A DNA stretch of 64,000 nucleotides from Manis javanica (taxonomy: Eukaryota; Chordata; Mammalia; Pholidota; Manidae): NCBI RefSeq assembly GCF_040802235.1, contig NC_133158.1:20959001-21023000 (forward strand), given 5' to 3'. The stretch's first letter is position 1. Each line of letters opens with the position of its first letter. Below, piece after piece: positions 9,085-20,079 of this stretch. The notes beneath the pieces are model-generated. The model saw nothing but the letters and a program-made list of their open reading frames with translations, did no database searches and was not told the DNA's origin. Both the position numbers and the translations under genes were made by a program.

Positions 9085-12000
9085 CCACTTCTTAGTGAAT
9101 CAAGGGCAAGGCTGGCTTGCAGCACGTGATTCCACATTTATTGTACTTAGACAGTTGGTTGATTGGTGGGCAGGCTCTAAATTAATAGCCATTTTCATTG
9201 ACTATGCCAGAGTAAATATTCCGCTTCCTCTGCTGCCTCCCCCATGCCCACCATTGCCATTAAGTCAGACAGAAAAATTTAAAGCACTTACTTGATGGAA
9301 CTTTCTTTGGGGTATTATAGTTGTAGGGAATCAGACTTTGCTACTTGTTATCCCAAACATGTGTTTGCTTATGAATTTTTATCATCGTCTATAAAATAAC
9401 CGTGTGTGAGTACCTTACTCCCATATTTTCTCTTTCAACCAACTCCAATTACTGCAAAGGTTGCAGGATACAATCAGTATAATCAAAATATTTTTGAAGT
9501 TGAAAATAGTGAGTAAGATATGGTTTTCTTTTGCTTGCATCTTTTGGCCAAGATGATAGGTTCCCAAATGTATTTTCCCATAAAACAATCCCTTACATTG
9601 TTTCTTCAGTAATTATGGAATGATCCCACTCTATGAAGTATTTTAAAGACGACTTTTAAATTATTTTAAAATTAAGTGACTCTTGATGATCTTCAAATTA
9701 TTATCCAAATTATCACCATCACTGGGAAGACAAGTACTGGCATGATTTGGACATGGATGTCAACAACTTAGTAATCAAATGCTGGTAAAGCAGCCCTCTC
9801 CCCAATCAGCCATTTTAAATGACTAAATAAGTAACTGTAAGTGGGACTCCAGTCAATGAGGTGATATCCCAGTTATAGCATGAGTGCATGTAAAACTTCT
9901 GAGCAGATGGAGAAGCTTATAAACTGTAACTTCCAATATGACTGTTAATGTATCTGACACCCCAGGTAGTAGGAACTAGAACTACACATGCAGCTATGCA
10001 ATTATAGAAGCACCAGAAAGTTAACAAGTGAGATGTTAAAAATGCCAGATAGAAGTAAGTTCCATTTAAGGGTTAGTGAATAATTTGAACAGAAATACCA
10101 GTGCTGGGGAGAGAGAGAGAGACAGAAATTCTAACTTCTCTCATCAAAGATTGCTAAATCTTTGAAATGAGCATTACTCATATTTTGACTGGCTGATCCT
10201 GTTTTGACCACCAGGTAAATGCATTTCTTTGGGGACATTTCTGGCTTTTACATTTTCAGGATCCTTAGTGGGGAAAACATACATAATAAAATGAGGGTGG
10301 AAACTTAGAATAATGTTACTCAGATGATTGCAAAGGAAAGATCTCTTACTCTATGCAAACCAGAGCATTTCATATACAGCTAATGGCTGACTATGTAATT
10401 TGTGACACAAAGTGTGCAAAATAGAAGTACGGGACCCCTTGTTCAAAACACAGGGAAAAAATTATATATAAATAAACCTTTTTCCTTTCTTCCATAGTCT
10501 GTCTCTCTTGAGTTGTCGTAATTTTTATTTGCTGTTTAATGACTTTCTAAGTAAAGGAAAATTTAAAATGTCAAGAATTTTACTACGCATCTTTATGTTG
10601 TGCGATGCCAGTTTTAAATGCAAATATAAAGCATTTAACTCACGTGTGGAATCACCAAAATTGCACAATTTGTATTGTGTATCTTCTTGATGCATCTGTA
10701 TTTTTGTCCTTCTCAGAACAATGGGAAGGCTGTACAAAGCTGACTTGGCTGTTGTTATTTAATTTGACATGCATACATTTTACTAATACTCCCTATTTTT
10801 GGCTTATTGATAAAGAAGGATTGAAAGGAACAGGACATTTGGGTTGCCCTATGTTTCACTCTTCTTATTTTCACATTTGTGGTTGGCTAGTGCAGGGAAG
10901 TAAGAACAGGAGAGGAGATGACAGGATCCTTGGGCATCAGTATTTCTCCAAATGTCATTGCTCTCTTTCTACATTTGAAGCAGCATTGATTCCAGTAGAC
11001 AATAAGACCTCTCAGGGCTATATCATCAACTTGCTTACTCAGATGTAGATGTAAGCAGCTTACTGTTCCTTAGTTTAGGTCTTACTGAGACTTAGTGCTC
11101 ATGCATAGTGGGTGCCCCAGAAGTCTGTGGTTATGAGGCTTCCAGGACACTGTGAAGAGTGCACCACAGAATGTCAGCATGCAGACTGCAGAGAGCTCCT
11201 CTGCTCAAGCAATGCTCTATGGTCCAGAAGATTGTGTTAACAAAACACACGTTCAGAGGTAAACTTATTAAGAATTTCAAGACAGCCACCGCATAGCATT
11301 AAACCAAGAGCAGGGCAGCTGCACAGGTCACACCACCATGAGCCGCCCTGGGCAAAGAAGCCATGATGAGCCTATAATTAGAGTTTTCAAGTTTAATTCT
11401 ACCTTTTAACTGGCATACAGTGTTCTGGATTTATAAGTAAGTTTTGGGGTGATAGCTAAAGACATTCAATCTAATAGGTTACTGGAGGTGTATTTTAAAA
11501 ATAGCACTTTCATTTTTTAGCTATTCTATCCAAATTTTGACTCAGTATAAATTATTTCCTTATATGAAATAGGTAAGCACACACTGTCCCTAATGTATTT
11601 TTGTCTTTTTCCTTTGTCAGTATCTTTTATTTGATTCATGTTGTAAAATTGTTTTTGGGACCTGCTCACCATCTATATTCTGGATTTCCAAAGTTATCTA
11701 ACAAGCCACGGGCAATTAATATTTACTAGAGAATAATATAATTTCACAAGCAGTCACACCCTGCCTCTTCTGCACACATTTATAGGCATTGAGTTTTTTT
11801 TTTTAATTAGTCTTTTATTTTGGTGTCTTTTACTTAGGGAACAAGTTTTAAACCATAATGTTTAAAAAGTGATGATACAGTTCTTGGATACATGGCCTTG
11901 TGATTCATTGATGGATCCTTTGAGGCAAAATCTGCCTTCTCCTCAATGTTCATCTACTTTTCCCAGTGCTCTTTTTCAGAGGGTGCTTGCATTTAAAATT

Positions 12001-13430
12001 TAGATCATTAACTTAAAGCAAGAAATGGCAGAAATCTTAAAACTGGCATATGTTACAAGAAAGCAGCCTGGGGGTTACACATACTCTTCCAAATTTTAAT
12101 CCTCCCAGGTGCTGCTTTTGTTGAAAACACTCCAACTCTACCCTGTATTTGGTATGCTACCCTGCTTACCAAGAGTGCAAATCTTGTGTAAACCTTATTC
12201 TTAATAAGGCTACCAGGATCAGAGCCAATCAGAAAAGGAACAGCCTTCATAAATATTCACACCTCACCAGAGACTTAGCTGTAACAAGTAATGAATAGTC
12301 ATAGGGAATCTCATCATTGACTGAGACCCATCAATGCAAAAACAAAACCCCATTTCCAAAAGCAGAATAAAGGGGGCATGTCTATAAAATACAGGTGAAG
12401 AGTAGTAGTATGAGAGAAGCATTTCAATTTAGATGCTTCTGTTGTTTTCCATGCATCATTTATTTTTCTCTCTACCCAAATTATGTATAAATTTTTAAGT
12501 ATAAATATCTGCTCTAAAGACCTGTTTTTCCCAATATACCATTTCCACCTTCTACTTGGATGACTCTGTGTTCATATGCCATAGCTGGCAGTAAGATAAC
12601 ATGCATTTTCTCTGTATAACACATCTGTTTGCTTACAGGACTCATGGGAAGGTAGTAGGTGATTTTTAAAATGGTTTTTGGCCTGTAGTAGAACAGTTCA
12701 TCCTGAAAACTGAAAAACCACTTGGTTCAACTACCTTTAATTTGAGAATAAAATATTTGGGTTTGAAACATAAACTGGTTAGAGGCATATGGGCCACAAT
12801 GAGTCAGGAAGTATTCTGGACATTAAATCTGGGAGAGCAGCTAAAATGTGTCTCTCCTTCGTTATTTCTCCCTTTACTGCTTGCTAAATAGAATCATCAA
12901 AGGCTCCAACCTCCTGCATCTGTTGCAATATTTTGTAGATTAGATATTTGGAAAGCACTCTGTTGTCTTTCTGAATCTGTCTTAAGCATGACCCCCTCTC
13001 TCTTCTGAAACCCATACAGTTCAAACTGATTTGGTAGGTTTGTGCTGTGAACAGGACCTCTGGTTGTATGATACACTTCCCCTCCTCCCACCCTCCTCTG
13101 TCTCCATGATTCCCCTGTAAGAGAGACTCAGAGGGCCTCTAACTAAAGTATACTTGAAGTCAGTCCATAAAGAATTTCATCATTTATCCATTTATGACTC
13201 TTACCATTATCCACCTATCTCTCTCTTGCTTTCTTTTCATTTTTTTTTGAAGTAAATTTATGAACAGCAGATTCATTTCACAGCCTGTCACCTCTTCCCA
13301 GCCCACCTCACACCTTCAATGCAAGAAACTTGCAATCGCTTACTAAATTAAATAACAGTTCCTCAACAGTACACGCTGCTGCTGCTCATGATGACTCTAT
13401 CGGAGTCAGGATGCCTTCAGACCAAACAAT
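9085..13430. other. long stretch without a gene
   Basis: Mostly unique-looking, AT-rich DNA. A short ancient repeat remnant may lie at 11250-11350 (listed separately). The longest open frame, 10605-11048 plus (147 codons), translates to a composition typical of non-coding AT-rich DNA with no domain. No exon, RNA gene or promoter element can be supported. Confidence 0.4.
11250..11352. repeat. ancient interspersed repeat, unclassified
   Basis: 'GAGGTAAACTTATTAAGAAT', 'TTCAAGACAGCCACC', 'GCATTAAACCAAGAGCAGGG', and 'CCATGAGCCGCCCTG' resemble a dispersed ancient mammalian element ending in a 'CCGGCCCTG'-like terminus, possibly a hAT-type fossil. The family could not be named. Confidence 0.35.
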
Positions 13431-13434
13431 AGAT

Positions 13435-13810
13435 ACACTAACAAAAAGGAATGTGTATTTATTTGTTCATAGAGCTGAAAAATCCAGAGCTAGCGTGAGC
13501 TTTAGACGCAGCAAATCCAAAGCCTTTAGGTCTCATCAGCACTCAGCCTCTCTCTTCCCTCTTGCCTCTGCTACTCTTTGCTTTGAATTTAGGATCAAGC
13601 CCATTTCCTTTGTCTTGGTGGCCCCTGGCAGCTCCTGGTTTCATCTGCTCAGCTTCAAGTCCGTCTGAATGAGACTGCTCTTTACCGCAACAGCTCCAAC
13701 AGAAGTTCCGCAGTGGAGCCTCATCACACTCAGGGGCCGAGCTTGGGTTACTTGCTTATCCTTTACCCAGTCGCTGCAGCGTGGAGCTCAAATAGGTATC
13801 TCAGTACAGC
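13435..13810. repeat. dispersed repeat, LTR-like, same family as 19310-19690
   Basis: 'AATGTGTATTTATTTGTTCA', 'GCTGAAAAATCCAGAGC', 'CTCAGCCTCTCTCTTCCC', 'AACAGCTCCAACAGAAGTTC', and 'GGGCCGAGCTTGGGTTAC' follow the order of a dispersed element. That element has a 'GGAATTTATTGGCTCA'-type start and a 'CAATAGTTCCAGCAAAAGTC'-type end region. A second copy is at 19310-19690. I believe it is an ERV LTR, but the family name and orientation are uncertain. The 112-codon open frame at 13330-13668 runs through it and is not a gene. Confidence 0.45.
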
Positions 13811-14019
13811 TGTCCACTTGTCTCCCCCACTGACCTATGCAAAGGCTTTTCTCTTAAAGGTATAATTCTGCTAAGCAGTGACTCCCCCAATAGCAAATAG
13901 GATGCAAAGACAATTTCTTGACTTAGAAGGGCCCTTTAAGTCTACCCTGTGCCTGTTTCCCATTAGTTGTGACCTCAGGGAAGACGTGGGAAGTCAGTTT
14001 AGTGACGACCTGATGTTTT

Positions 14020-14140
14020 GCTCCTCACACTGTGCTCTGAGGACCAGTAGCATTAACATCAATTGGGAGCTTGTTAGAAATACAAACCCTTAGTTTCCAC
14101 CTCAGAGAGCCTTTCTGGCCTCTGAAATTTATAGTTCTGC
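14020..14140 (-). repeat. MER5A-type hAT MITE
   Basis: Reverse-oriented MER5 signature: 'CTGAGGACCAGTAGCATTAA', 'CATCAATTGGGAGCTTGTTA', 'GAAATACAAACCCTTAG'. The remainder is decayed. Confidence 0.7.
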
Positions 14141-14360
14141 AGGTGTAGATTGCAGTCGTTAAGAGCCAGGCTTTAGAGAAGACCACACAGAACCTTTACC
14201 TCTCTATGCCTTGGTATCCTTAGCTTTGTAATGAAAATACTCATAGTACCCATCACCTACCAATGGTCCTGTCATTGCTGTGAGGGTTGCATGAATTAAT
14301 GTGTATAAGTGTTTAGAACAGTATCTGGGGCATAAGGATTTCTCAATCAGTTTCAGTTTT
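14140..14360 (+). repeat. MIR SINE
   Basis: 'GTCGTTAAGAGCCAGGCTTTAG', written here as GTCGTTAAGAGCC + AGGCTTTAG, is the MIR left part. 'TTTACCTCTCTATGCCTTGG', 'AATGAAAATACTCATAGTAC', 'GTGAGGGTTGCATGAATTAA', and 'GTTTAGAACAGTATCTGGGG' follow in MIR order. This is a nearly complete copy. Confidence 0.8.
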
Positions 14361-14377
14361 GTAATATAATAATTCTT

Positions 14378-14450
14378 CGCGTCATCTTCTTCTTGAAACC
14401 AGGCAAGAACGACCGCGTCATCTTCTTCTTGAAACCAGGCAAGAACGACC
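14378..14450. repeat. exact 36-bp tandem duplication
   Basis: Two perfect head-to-tail copies of a 36-bp unit, at 14378-14413 and 14414-14449, plus one more matching base. The unit starts CGCGTCATC and ends AAGAACGAC. It contains three CpGs, although the surroundings are AT-rich and CpG-poor. Perfect identity implies a recent duplication or a polymorphic site. Confidence 0.95.
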
Positions 14451-15419
14451 TGTGGTCAAATCTTCATGTAGATCACATGCAAAGATGGAGAAATGCCTTC
14501 ATACCCTGATGTGAGTGTGTACATCATCTTCTATGAGTCTGTTTTGTTCATCCAGCAGAATACATTTTTTTTTTTATTCAGCAATGATAGGTGTTTTTTC
14601 CCTATTTTTCATGAATCATACCTGACAAAGGGCTTGTACCTTCATCATATTTGCTCAGCTTGGGATGTTGGATTGCTTTTGTAGTCCTTCCTACACACCC
14701 TCCCCAGGCTCACAGCAATCTAAGCCTTCTTAGGCAACACCATTTGTGTTCTTTCTAATGCAGGCTTTATTTTTAGTTGTCTTATTTTAATTAATAGCAT
14801 TCATCAGCAGTGTGCACACTGGCTCAAGCACTGAGGCAGACCTTAGAGTGGGGCTTCTGAAAACTGTTTTATATGATTTCACAGTCAAAACTCCAACCCC
14901 AGTGGGGTCCTTACCCAGCCTGCCATATTCCAAACCATCTTTCAGTGCAGTCCCTAACCCAGCAAGGCTTCACTGGGCCACTCAATTCTTGTCTCACATT
15001 GACAAAACACCTCAGGGTGGCCTTTTAATAACACTGCCAAATAATTTTGTAAAATTTTTCAAATATCTGTTGCTTTTGTGAGTTTACTTAATTGGCATTA
15101 GTTTGGAAAAAGTAAAACCCCAAAAGTATAGCACAACTTGTATAACCTACATAAAGTTCTTTTTTTTCCTAATATCCTGGAAGCCTCAGAAAAGTCAAGA
15201 GGCCTCTGGCCCCCTGTTCTGAACACCTTTAACATTATATCTTCTCTTCATTGAACCTATGCACCGTCCTCTAAACCCTCATAGCAAGTTCTGAACTTCT
15301 CACTGTTTATTATTTTCTGCCTCAAAATAGAGTTGTCATGTGAAAGCCTTAGATAATAACTTCTGAGTTCAAGGACTGTTTACACCTTGCCATTAAGCTA
15401 TTTGCAATTTTTATGGTGT

Positions 15420-15526
15420 ACTTGTTTAAACCTTCCAAAAGTGTCACAGTCACCCAGAGGATGGGACCAGTGTTTTATTCATTTATGTGTGTGAGTGAGT
15501 GCCTGGCACAGGATTCCGTGCACAAA
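15420..15526 (+). repeat. L2 3' fragment (left half, interrupted)
   Basis: 'GTCACAGTCACCCAGAGGAT', 'GGGACCAGTGTTTTATTCAT', and 'GAGTGCCTGGCACAGG' follow the L2 3' UTR. The match resumes after the inserted segment at 15747 with 'GTGCACAATTCATATTTATG', which resembles the L2 terminus 'GTGCTCAATAAATATTTGTT'. Confidence 0.6.
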
Positions 15527-15530
15527 GTAG

Positions 15531-15745
15531 TGCTTGGCTGAACAGATGTGCTTCCCAGGGTGGGTCTGGCTGGGCTTGGCTCCTCACCGCAGATGGCTCT
15601 CAGTTTGTTCCATGTGTGTGAACTCTGGGGAACGGGACTCACCCAGGGAAACTCTTCTCAGGATGATGGCCGAAGTGCAGGGAGCAAGCCCTTCCACACA
15701 AGAGTACTTCTAGCCTTTGCTTGCGTCGTGATACTAACATCAATT
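15531..15745 (+). repeat. 215-bp duplicated segment, copy A (inserted)
   Basis: Matches 16328-16542 at 208 of 215 positions with no gap, at a constant offset of 797 bp. Copy A sits within an L2 remnant and is bracketed by an 8-bp direct repeat GTGCACAA (15518-15525 and 15747-15754). This makes it the derived, inserted copy. Five bases (15526-15530) at the left and one at the right are not explained by the donor. The open frame here (15548-15778) and the similar one in copy B are shadows of the duplication. Confidence 0.9.
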
Positions 15746-15949
15746 AGTGCACAATTCATATTTATGGAGATGGCATGAACCTTTTAGCCTGCATTTGTAT
15801 TGGAAATGTCTGTATCCCTTATGTGTGTTCATGGTCTAGATTATAGTTGGTAATGAAAGCCACATTTGCCTTTGCTCCTGTGAATTTATAGAGAGTATTG
15901 CCCCTCTTAAAAAACAGCCCTTACCCACACTCTACTAACCCTCACATAG

Positions 15950-16135
15950 AACTGCATTTGGCTCATTTCATGTATCGCACATTCAGTCATATATATGCTC
16001 TTTCATGTTGTTTACTACTTTACATGCCTTGTAACATTTTCATATTCTGTGAGCCCTTGGAAAGACAGAGACTGTGGGGTTTTTTTTTTCTTCATTTTTA
16101 TATCCCCAGTGCCTACATTATAAATCTGTCTAATT
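15950..16135 (+). repeat. L2 fragment
   Basis: 'CATATTCTGTGAGCCCTTGG', 'AAAGACAGAGACTGTGGGG', and 'TTTTATATCCCCAGTGCCTA' match the L2 3' region. The upstream part (15950-16030) is more degraded. Confidence 0.6.
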
Positions 16136-16224
16136 GCTTTTCATATTTAGGAAATAGGAGGAACAATGGATTGAATGTAAAACATCCCTCTAGAAGAAGG
16201 ATGGATTCTGGTTTAAAGGTTAAC

Positions 16225-16705
16225 CATCACCATGATAATGCTTCCTAACAAACTGCCCCAAATCCTGGTGGCTTAAAGTCATAGCCATTCATTTGTGCTC
16301 AGGTGTCTGTGATTTGGCTGACCTACATGCTTGGCTGAGCAGGTGTGCTTCCCAGGGTGGGTCTGGCTGGGCTTGGCTCCTCACCGCAGATGGCTGTCAG
16401 TTTGTTCCATGTGTGTGAACTCTGGGGAATGGGACTCACCCAGGGAAACTCTTCTCAGGATGATGGCCGAAGTGCAGGGAGCAAGCCCTTCCACACAAGC
16501 GTACTTCTAGCCTTTGCTTGCATTGTGATACTAACATCAATTTGGTCAAAAAAAAAAATGCCAATGGCTAAGCCTAAAGTCAGTAGTAAGTACACTGTGA
16601 GTCTGTGGGAAAAACTGAAAAATAGTGGGGGCAAAAGACAAGATACAGTCAGGGGTAGAGAAATGTGGCCAGTGTTTCAATCCACCCTATCACGTCATAC
16701 AGAAG
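16225..16705 (-). mobile_element. LTR-like dispersed element containing duplication copy B
   Basis: Plus-strand order: 'CTAACAAACTGCCCCAAATC', 'CTGGTGGCTTAAAGTCATAG', 'CATTCATTTGTGCTC', 'TCTGGCTGGGCTTGGCTCC', 'GGGAGCAAGCCCTTCC', 'CTAGCCTTTGCTTGC', 'ATGCCAATGGCTAAGCC', and 'GGCCAGTGTTTCAATCCACC'. This matches a common mammalian dispersed LTR-like element read in reverse. I am confident it is a dispersed repeat; the family (MaLR/ERVL-type) is uncertain. Its middle, 16328-16542, is the donor of the copy at 15531-15745. The duplicated block lies wholly inside the element's expected order, which supports the donor role. Confidence 0.6.
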
Positions 16706-16709
16706 ATGC

Positions 16710-19300
16710 ATGAACGATAGTGATCATAGTGTCATATAGTTGAATTTAGCCATTCCTATTCTAAGATCTATTTGTGGTCAGCATCCAAGATAGCTAGGGA
16801 TGGTTCTACTTTAAATCGTATCTGAAGATCTCCTGAGCTGATGCTTACAGAGTTGTCTTTTACTGCATTTAATATATAAATTGTGTACATTTACAGACAC
16901 CAAAATGTTGCTGGTGCTATTCTTACTAAATCTAAGGCTGGTTGCTTTCACGACTTGATTGTCCTTATTATGACCCTAGTTTGGCAAATCCTCCTGGTGA
17001 AGTCGCCTCTTTAATAATTACTAACAGTCATGACATTCTGTGCAGAGAGGCAATGCTGCTTAATTGCCTTCTTCCTCATAATCAAGTCCGACTCCATGAA
17101 CAGTCACAGATTTTTTTTTTGAATTTGCAAATGAGCATGGTTTTAATACAAGCTTATGCAGCAGTTCCAAGGTTTAATATTTTGCACCCTCTGCTGGGGG
17201 AAAAACAAAAAGAATTACAGCTGATGTAATTTGGGATATGAAGTAAAAGCCTTATATTAGAACAGTACTTGGCTCATACAAGTCTTTACTTTGCAGTTAT
17301 TTTGAGAATCTGTTTCTGTTCCTCTCTTTGCATAAACAATATATTATGAAATTTAGTTTCATAAGCAGTAATGTAAAATATCCAAGCTTACAATTTATGG
17401 GGTTCAGATATCTGAAAAATCCCTTTCCAACCTTCCTTGTGATTGGATTTTAGAATATATTTAGGTTAGATCCATTGATATAAACCCCAAATATCAAGAA
17501 AAGGAATATTAACAGTCTGAAGCACTGAGACTAAAATGGCACTTCCCATTAAGAAAGCTGCAAGCTTGTAATTTTCTGTTCTGCATTGCACAAAAGAGGT
17601 TTTCATCTTATGCAGTGCTTAAATTATGAGGAAACACATATCATTTTTTAAAAAGTAAATTTAAATGCTGTAGCCTCTTACAGTGAATTACTAAGGATGC
17701 TAATGGTGGTATCCATTGGCATATACTTTCATTTAAAGGTCTCCATATAATGGCAAAGACAGCCTAAAATTACTTTCAGTTAGGTTCAAGTGTAACATAA
17801 ATCTGAATTCCACAATGCTTTTCATAAGATGGAAGAAAGAAGCTCTCTCTAAAACATTCTCCAGCTCTTGTTCCTAGCAGGTGAGTTGTTTCATCAGAGT
17901 GCAGTGATCACTTAGAATGACAAATGTTTGAAATGGAAGAATGTTAGAATCAAATAGATCTCCTTTCTAAAGCTTTATACCTAGACATGTACAAACATCT
18001 GTGTGAGTGTCCTACTTTATGGTTGAATACTGTAATAAATTGTTGCAAGTAGTCAAACTTAGCCATCCCCCACACCTTTATAACCTAATGTTGAAAGGAT
18101 CTTTCAGCCCACATGGCTGTCCCAGTGGCCTCCAGAGCAACACAGACCTGATATTTTCTAATCCAAGGTTATTTTTCAGGTCATCAATTCTATTTCCAAA
18201 CATCTAACAGACCTTGGTGTTCCCAATTAGAATGGTAGCGCATCTATTGATCATTATCTTTAAGACTTCAGTTTTCTCCTCAACCCTCAACCCGTAACAA
18301 GTTCAGAAGCAGCCCTTGTCTGTTGCTGTCTGGGTCACATTTGCTAGCATTTACTAAGCCAGTCTGACATCACTTGATAAATACAACACATATTCTCAGA
18401 TGCTAAATCAAAAATAGAATGGTTTGCCTCCAAGGAAGGGACCTTGAGGTCAAAATGGTAAATTCTGATCTCTCTCTTTGTCTCTCTGTCTCTTTCTTTG
18501 AGTTTCTTTCTCCATTGCTCTGTTTCTCTCTCTCTTTTTACATAAAGCCACATACTTATAAAAATTATCAAAATCACATATTGCAACATAAAATAGGAAT
18601 ATGATAAAATTACGTTTCAGTATCTTTCTTGCTAGTTGTTAAGTGATGTAGGGAACACAGATACATGACCTTTGTAAATACAGCCCTTCCAAATAGTGCC
18701 ATGGATGGGGATACAGGAAAAAGAACCAATAAGTTCAGTAGTTGTGTTTTCCATTATTTGGAGCTATGAGAAGGTTTCCTGCAATCTGGCCTCTCCTTTC
18801 CTGCCTTCCATTCCATGTTTCACAAGGTATTCTGTTTTCGTAGATCTGTGCTTTGAAGGGCTTTTCCAAATCCCATTCTTGTCCATAGTCATGCAGTATA
18901 ATCTGTCTAGAACATTCTCCCTTCTCATTTCTACTTCTTCACCTCAGATCATGCTCTGCTTGCGAACAATGATGAACCATGGTTATTTCTTAAAAATGTC
19001 AACATAAAGTTCTTTTCTCCTGTAAGGCTAATACTACTCTATTTAACTAATTTCAGTTAATTAGGCCACCTATTTGTCCTTCCAACGTGAATTTGGATTG
19101 AGTCAAGCTTTATACTGACAGATACAGATCCCTGCTGCAATTTTCTCCTGGGGGGAATAAAACAGAAAGAAAAAACAAAGACAGCTATTCCATCCAGGGA
19201 TACCCATTTTGTTGACTCTCCCAGTCTGTTTTCTTACCACATAGATAAAGATATTAAACTAGAGTTTGTCTCATCTGCATTCTTATCCTCATCATGCATT
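16710..19300. other. no gene; CT-rich tract and one old repeat copy
   Basis: AT-rich unique-looking DNA. It contains a pyrimidine-rich low-complexity tract at about 18468-18540 (TCTC/CTTT runs). The minus-strand open frame 18344-18589, rich in Arg/Glu/Lys, is an artefact of that tract. One copy of an old direct repeat lies at 18128-18237. No exon or RNA gene is seen. Confidence 0.4.
18128..18237 (+). repeat. old direct repeat, copy 1
   Basis: About 110 bp similar to 19970-20079 (roughly three quarters identical by eye over the best 88 bp). Shared blocks include 'TTTTCTAATC', 'TTTTCAGGTC', 'TTTCCAA' and 'AATTAGAATGGTAG' versus 'AATTGGAATGATAG'. It is probably two copies of an unrecognised ancient dispersed repeat. 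Confidence 0.6.
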
Positions 19301-19309
19301 TCCATCCTT

Positions 19310-19690
19310 CTGTTAGTCAGGATTCTTTCAGTTACAAGTAACAGGAAACACAATCATAGTAGCTTGAGGTAAGAAAAAGGAGTTGATTTATTCAAGATGT
19401 AGCAGGAATGACCAGGCAATTCTCAGAACAAAAGGGAGAATAGGCGTTGGACACTGAAAATGAAGACTCAGTGCTGTCCACATACTGTCTGTCTCTGTCT
19501 TTTACCTCTGCATCTCTCTGTGTAGATTTCTTCCTGCAGCCCAGCGAAGCTCTTTCCATCTTGTAAGGATCACGGCTGCCAGGAGCGCCACTTTAGAAAC
19601 CAACAAAGAGCTAGGCCCTCACTATCTGATTGGCTCTGCTTGGACTCACGTATTCCTTTCTTGGACCAATCACAGTTGCCTGGAGTTGAA
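19310..19690. repeat. dispersed repeat, LTR-like, same family as 13435-13810
   Basis: 'AGTCAGGATTCTTTCAGTTA', 'CAAGTAACAGGAAACAC', 'GGAGTTGATTTATTCAAG', 'CATCTTGTAAGGATCACGGC', 'CTATCTGATTGGCTCTGC', and 'TTGGACCAATCACAGTTGCC' follow the same order as the dispersed element suspected at 13435. It contains CCAAT-box-like ATTGG/CCAAT motifs. It is probably an ERV LTR; the family is not settled. Confidence 0.5.
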
Positions 19691-19969
19691 AAACAATTAG
19701 TTTGATTCATATATGATTCTTGTTTTTGTACATTCCAAAGGATCAAATATAGGCAGTTTCTTATGATTCAGCAGACTGAGGATCAGTTCCGGGTCACATG
19801 CTGCCCTTGATGCCAGGTGACCTTTTGCTGGCACCTGCCAAGGAGGTAAGAAAAGTGCCAGAGACAGCTGAAAAATTAGTTGTTATATAGTTGCAATAAA
19901 AGCGTTTTATATATTTCACTAACTTAAGTTCAATAATATAATCTATACGAGAACTGAAACCATGAAAAT

Positions 19970-20079
19970 ACTTCTGGAGCAATGCAAACCATATCTTTTC
20001 TAATCTGAAGTCGTTTTCAGGTCGTGAGTTCTGTTTCCAAGCATCTGAAAGGCTCTGGTACTCTTAATTGGAATGATAG
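19970..20079 (+). repeat. old direct repeat, copy 2
   Basis: Partner of 18128-18237, about 1.84 kb away in the same orientation. Similarity is lost on both sides. Confidence 0.6.

Noticed and set aside
9531-9575. U2 snRNA-like start ('CTTTTGGCCAAGATGATAGG')
   Set aside because: Resemblance covers only about 20 bases and does not continue into the following U2 sequence.
15526-15746. hAT transposon suggested by the 8-bp direct repeat
   Set aside because: No terminal inverted repeats. The interior is a partial copy of a nearby LTR-like element.
18344-18589. Charged minus-strand open frame (Arg/Glu/Lys-rich)
   Set aside because: An artefact of the pyrimidine-rich simple sequence on the plus strand.
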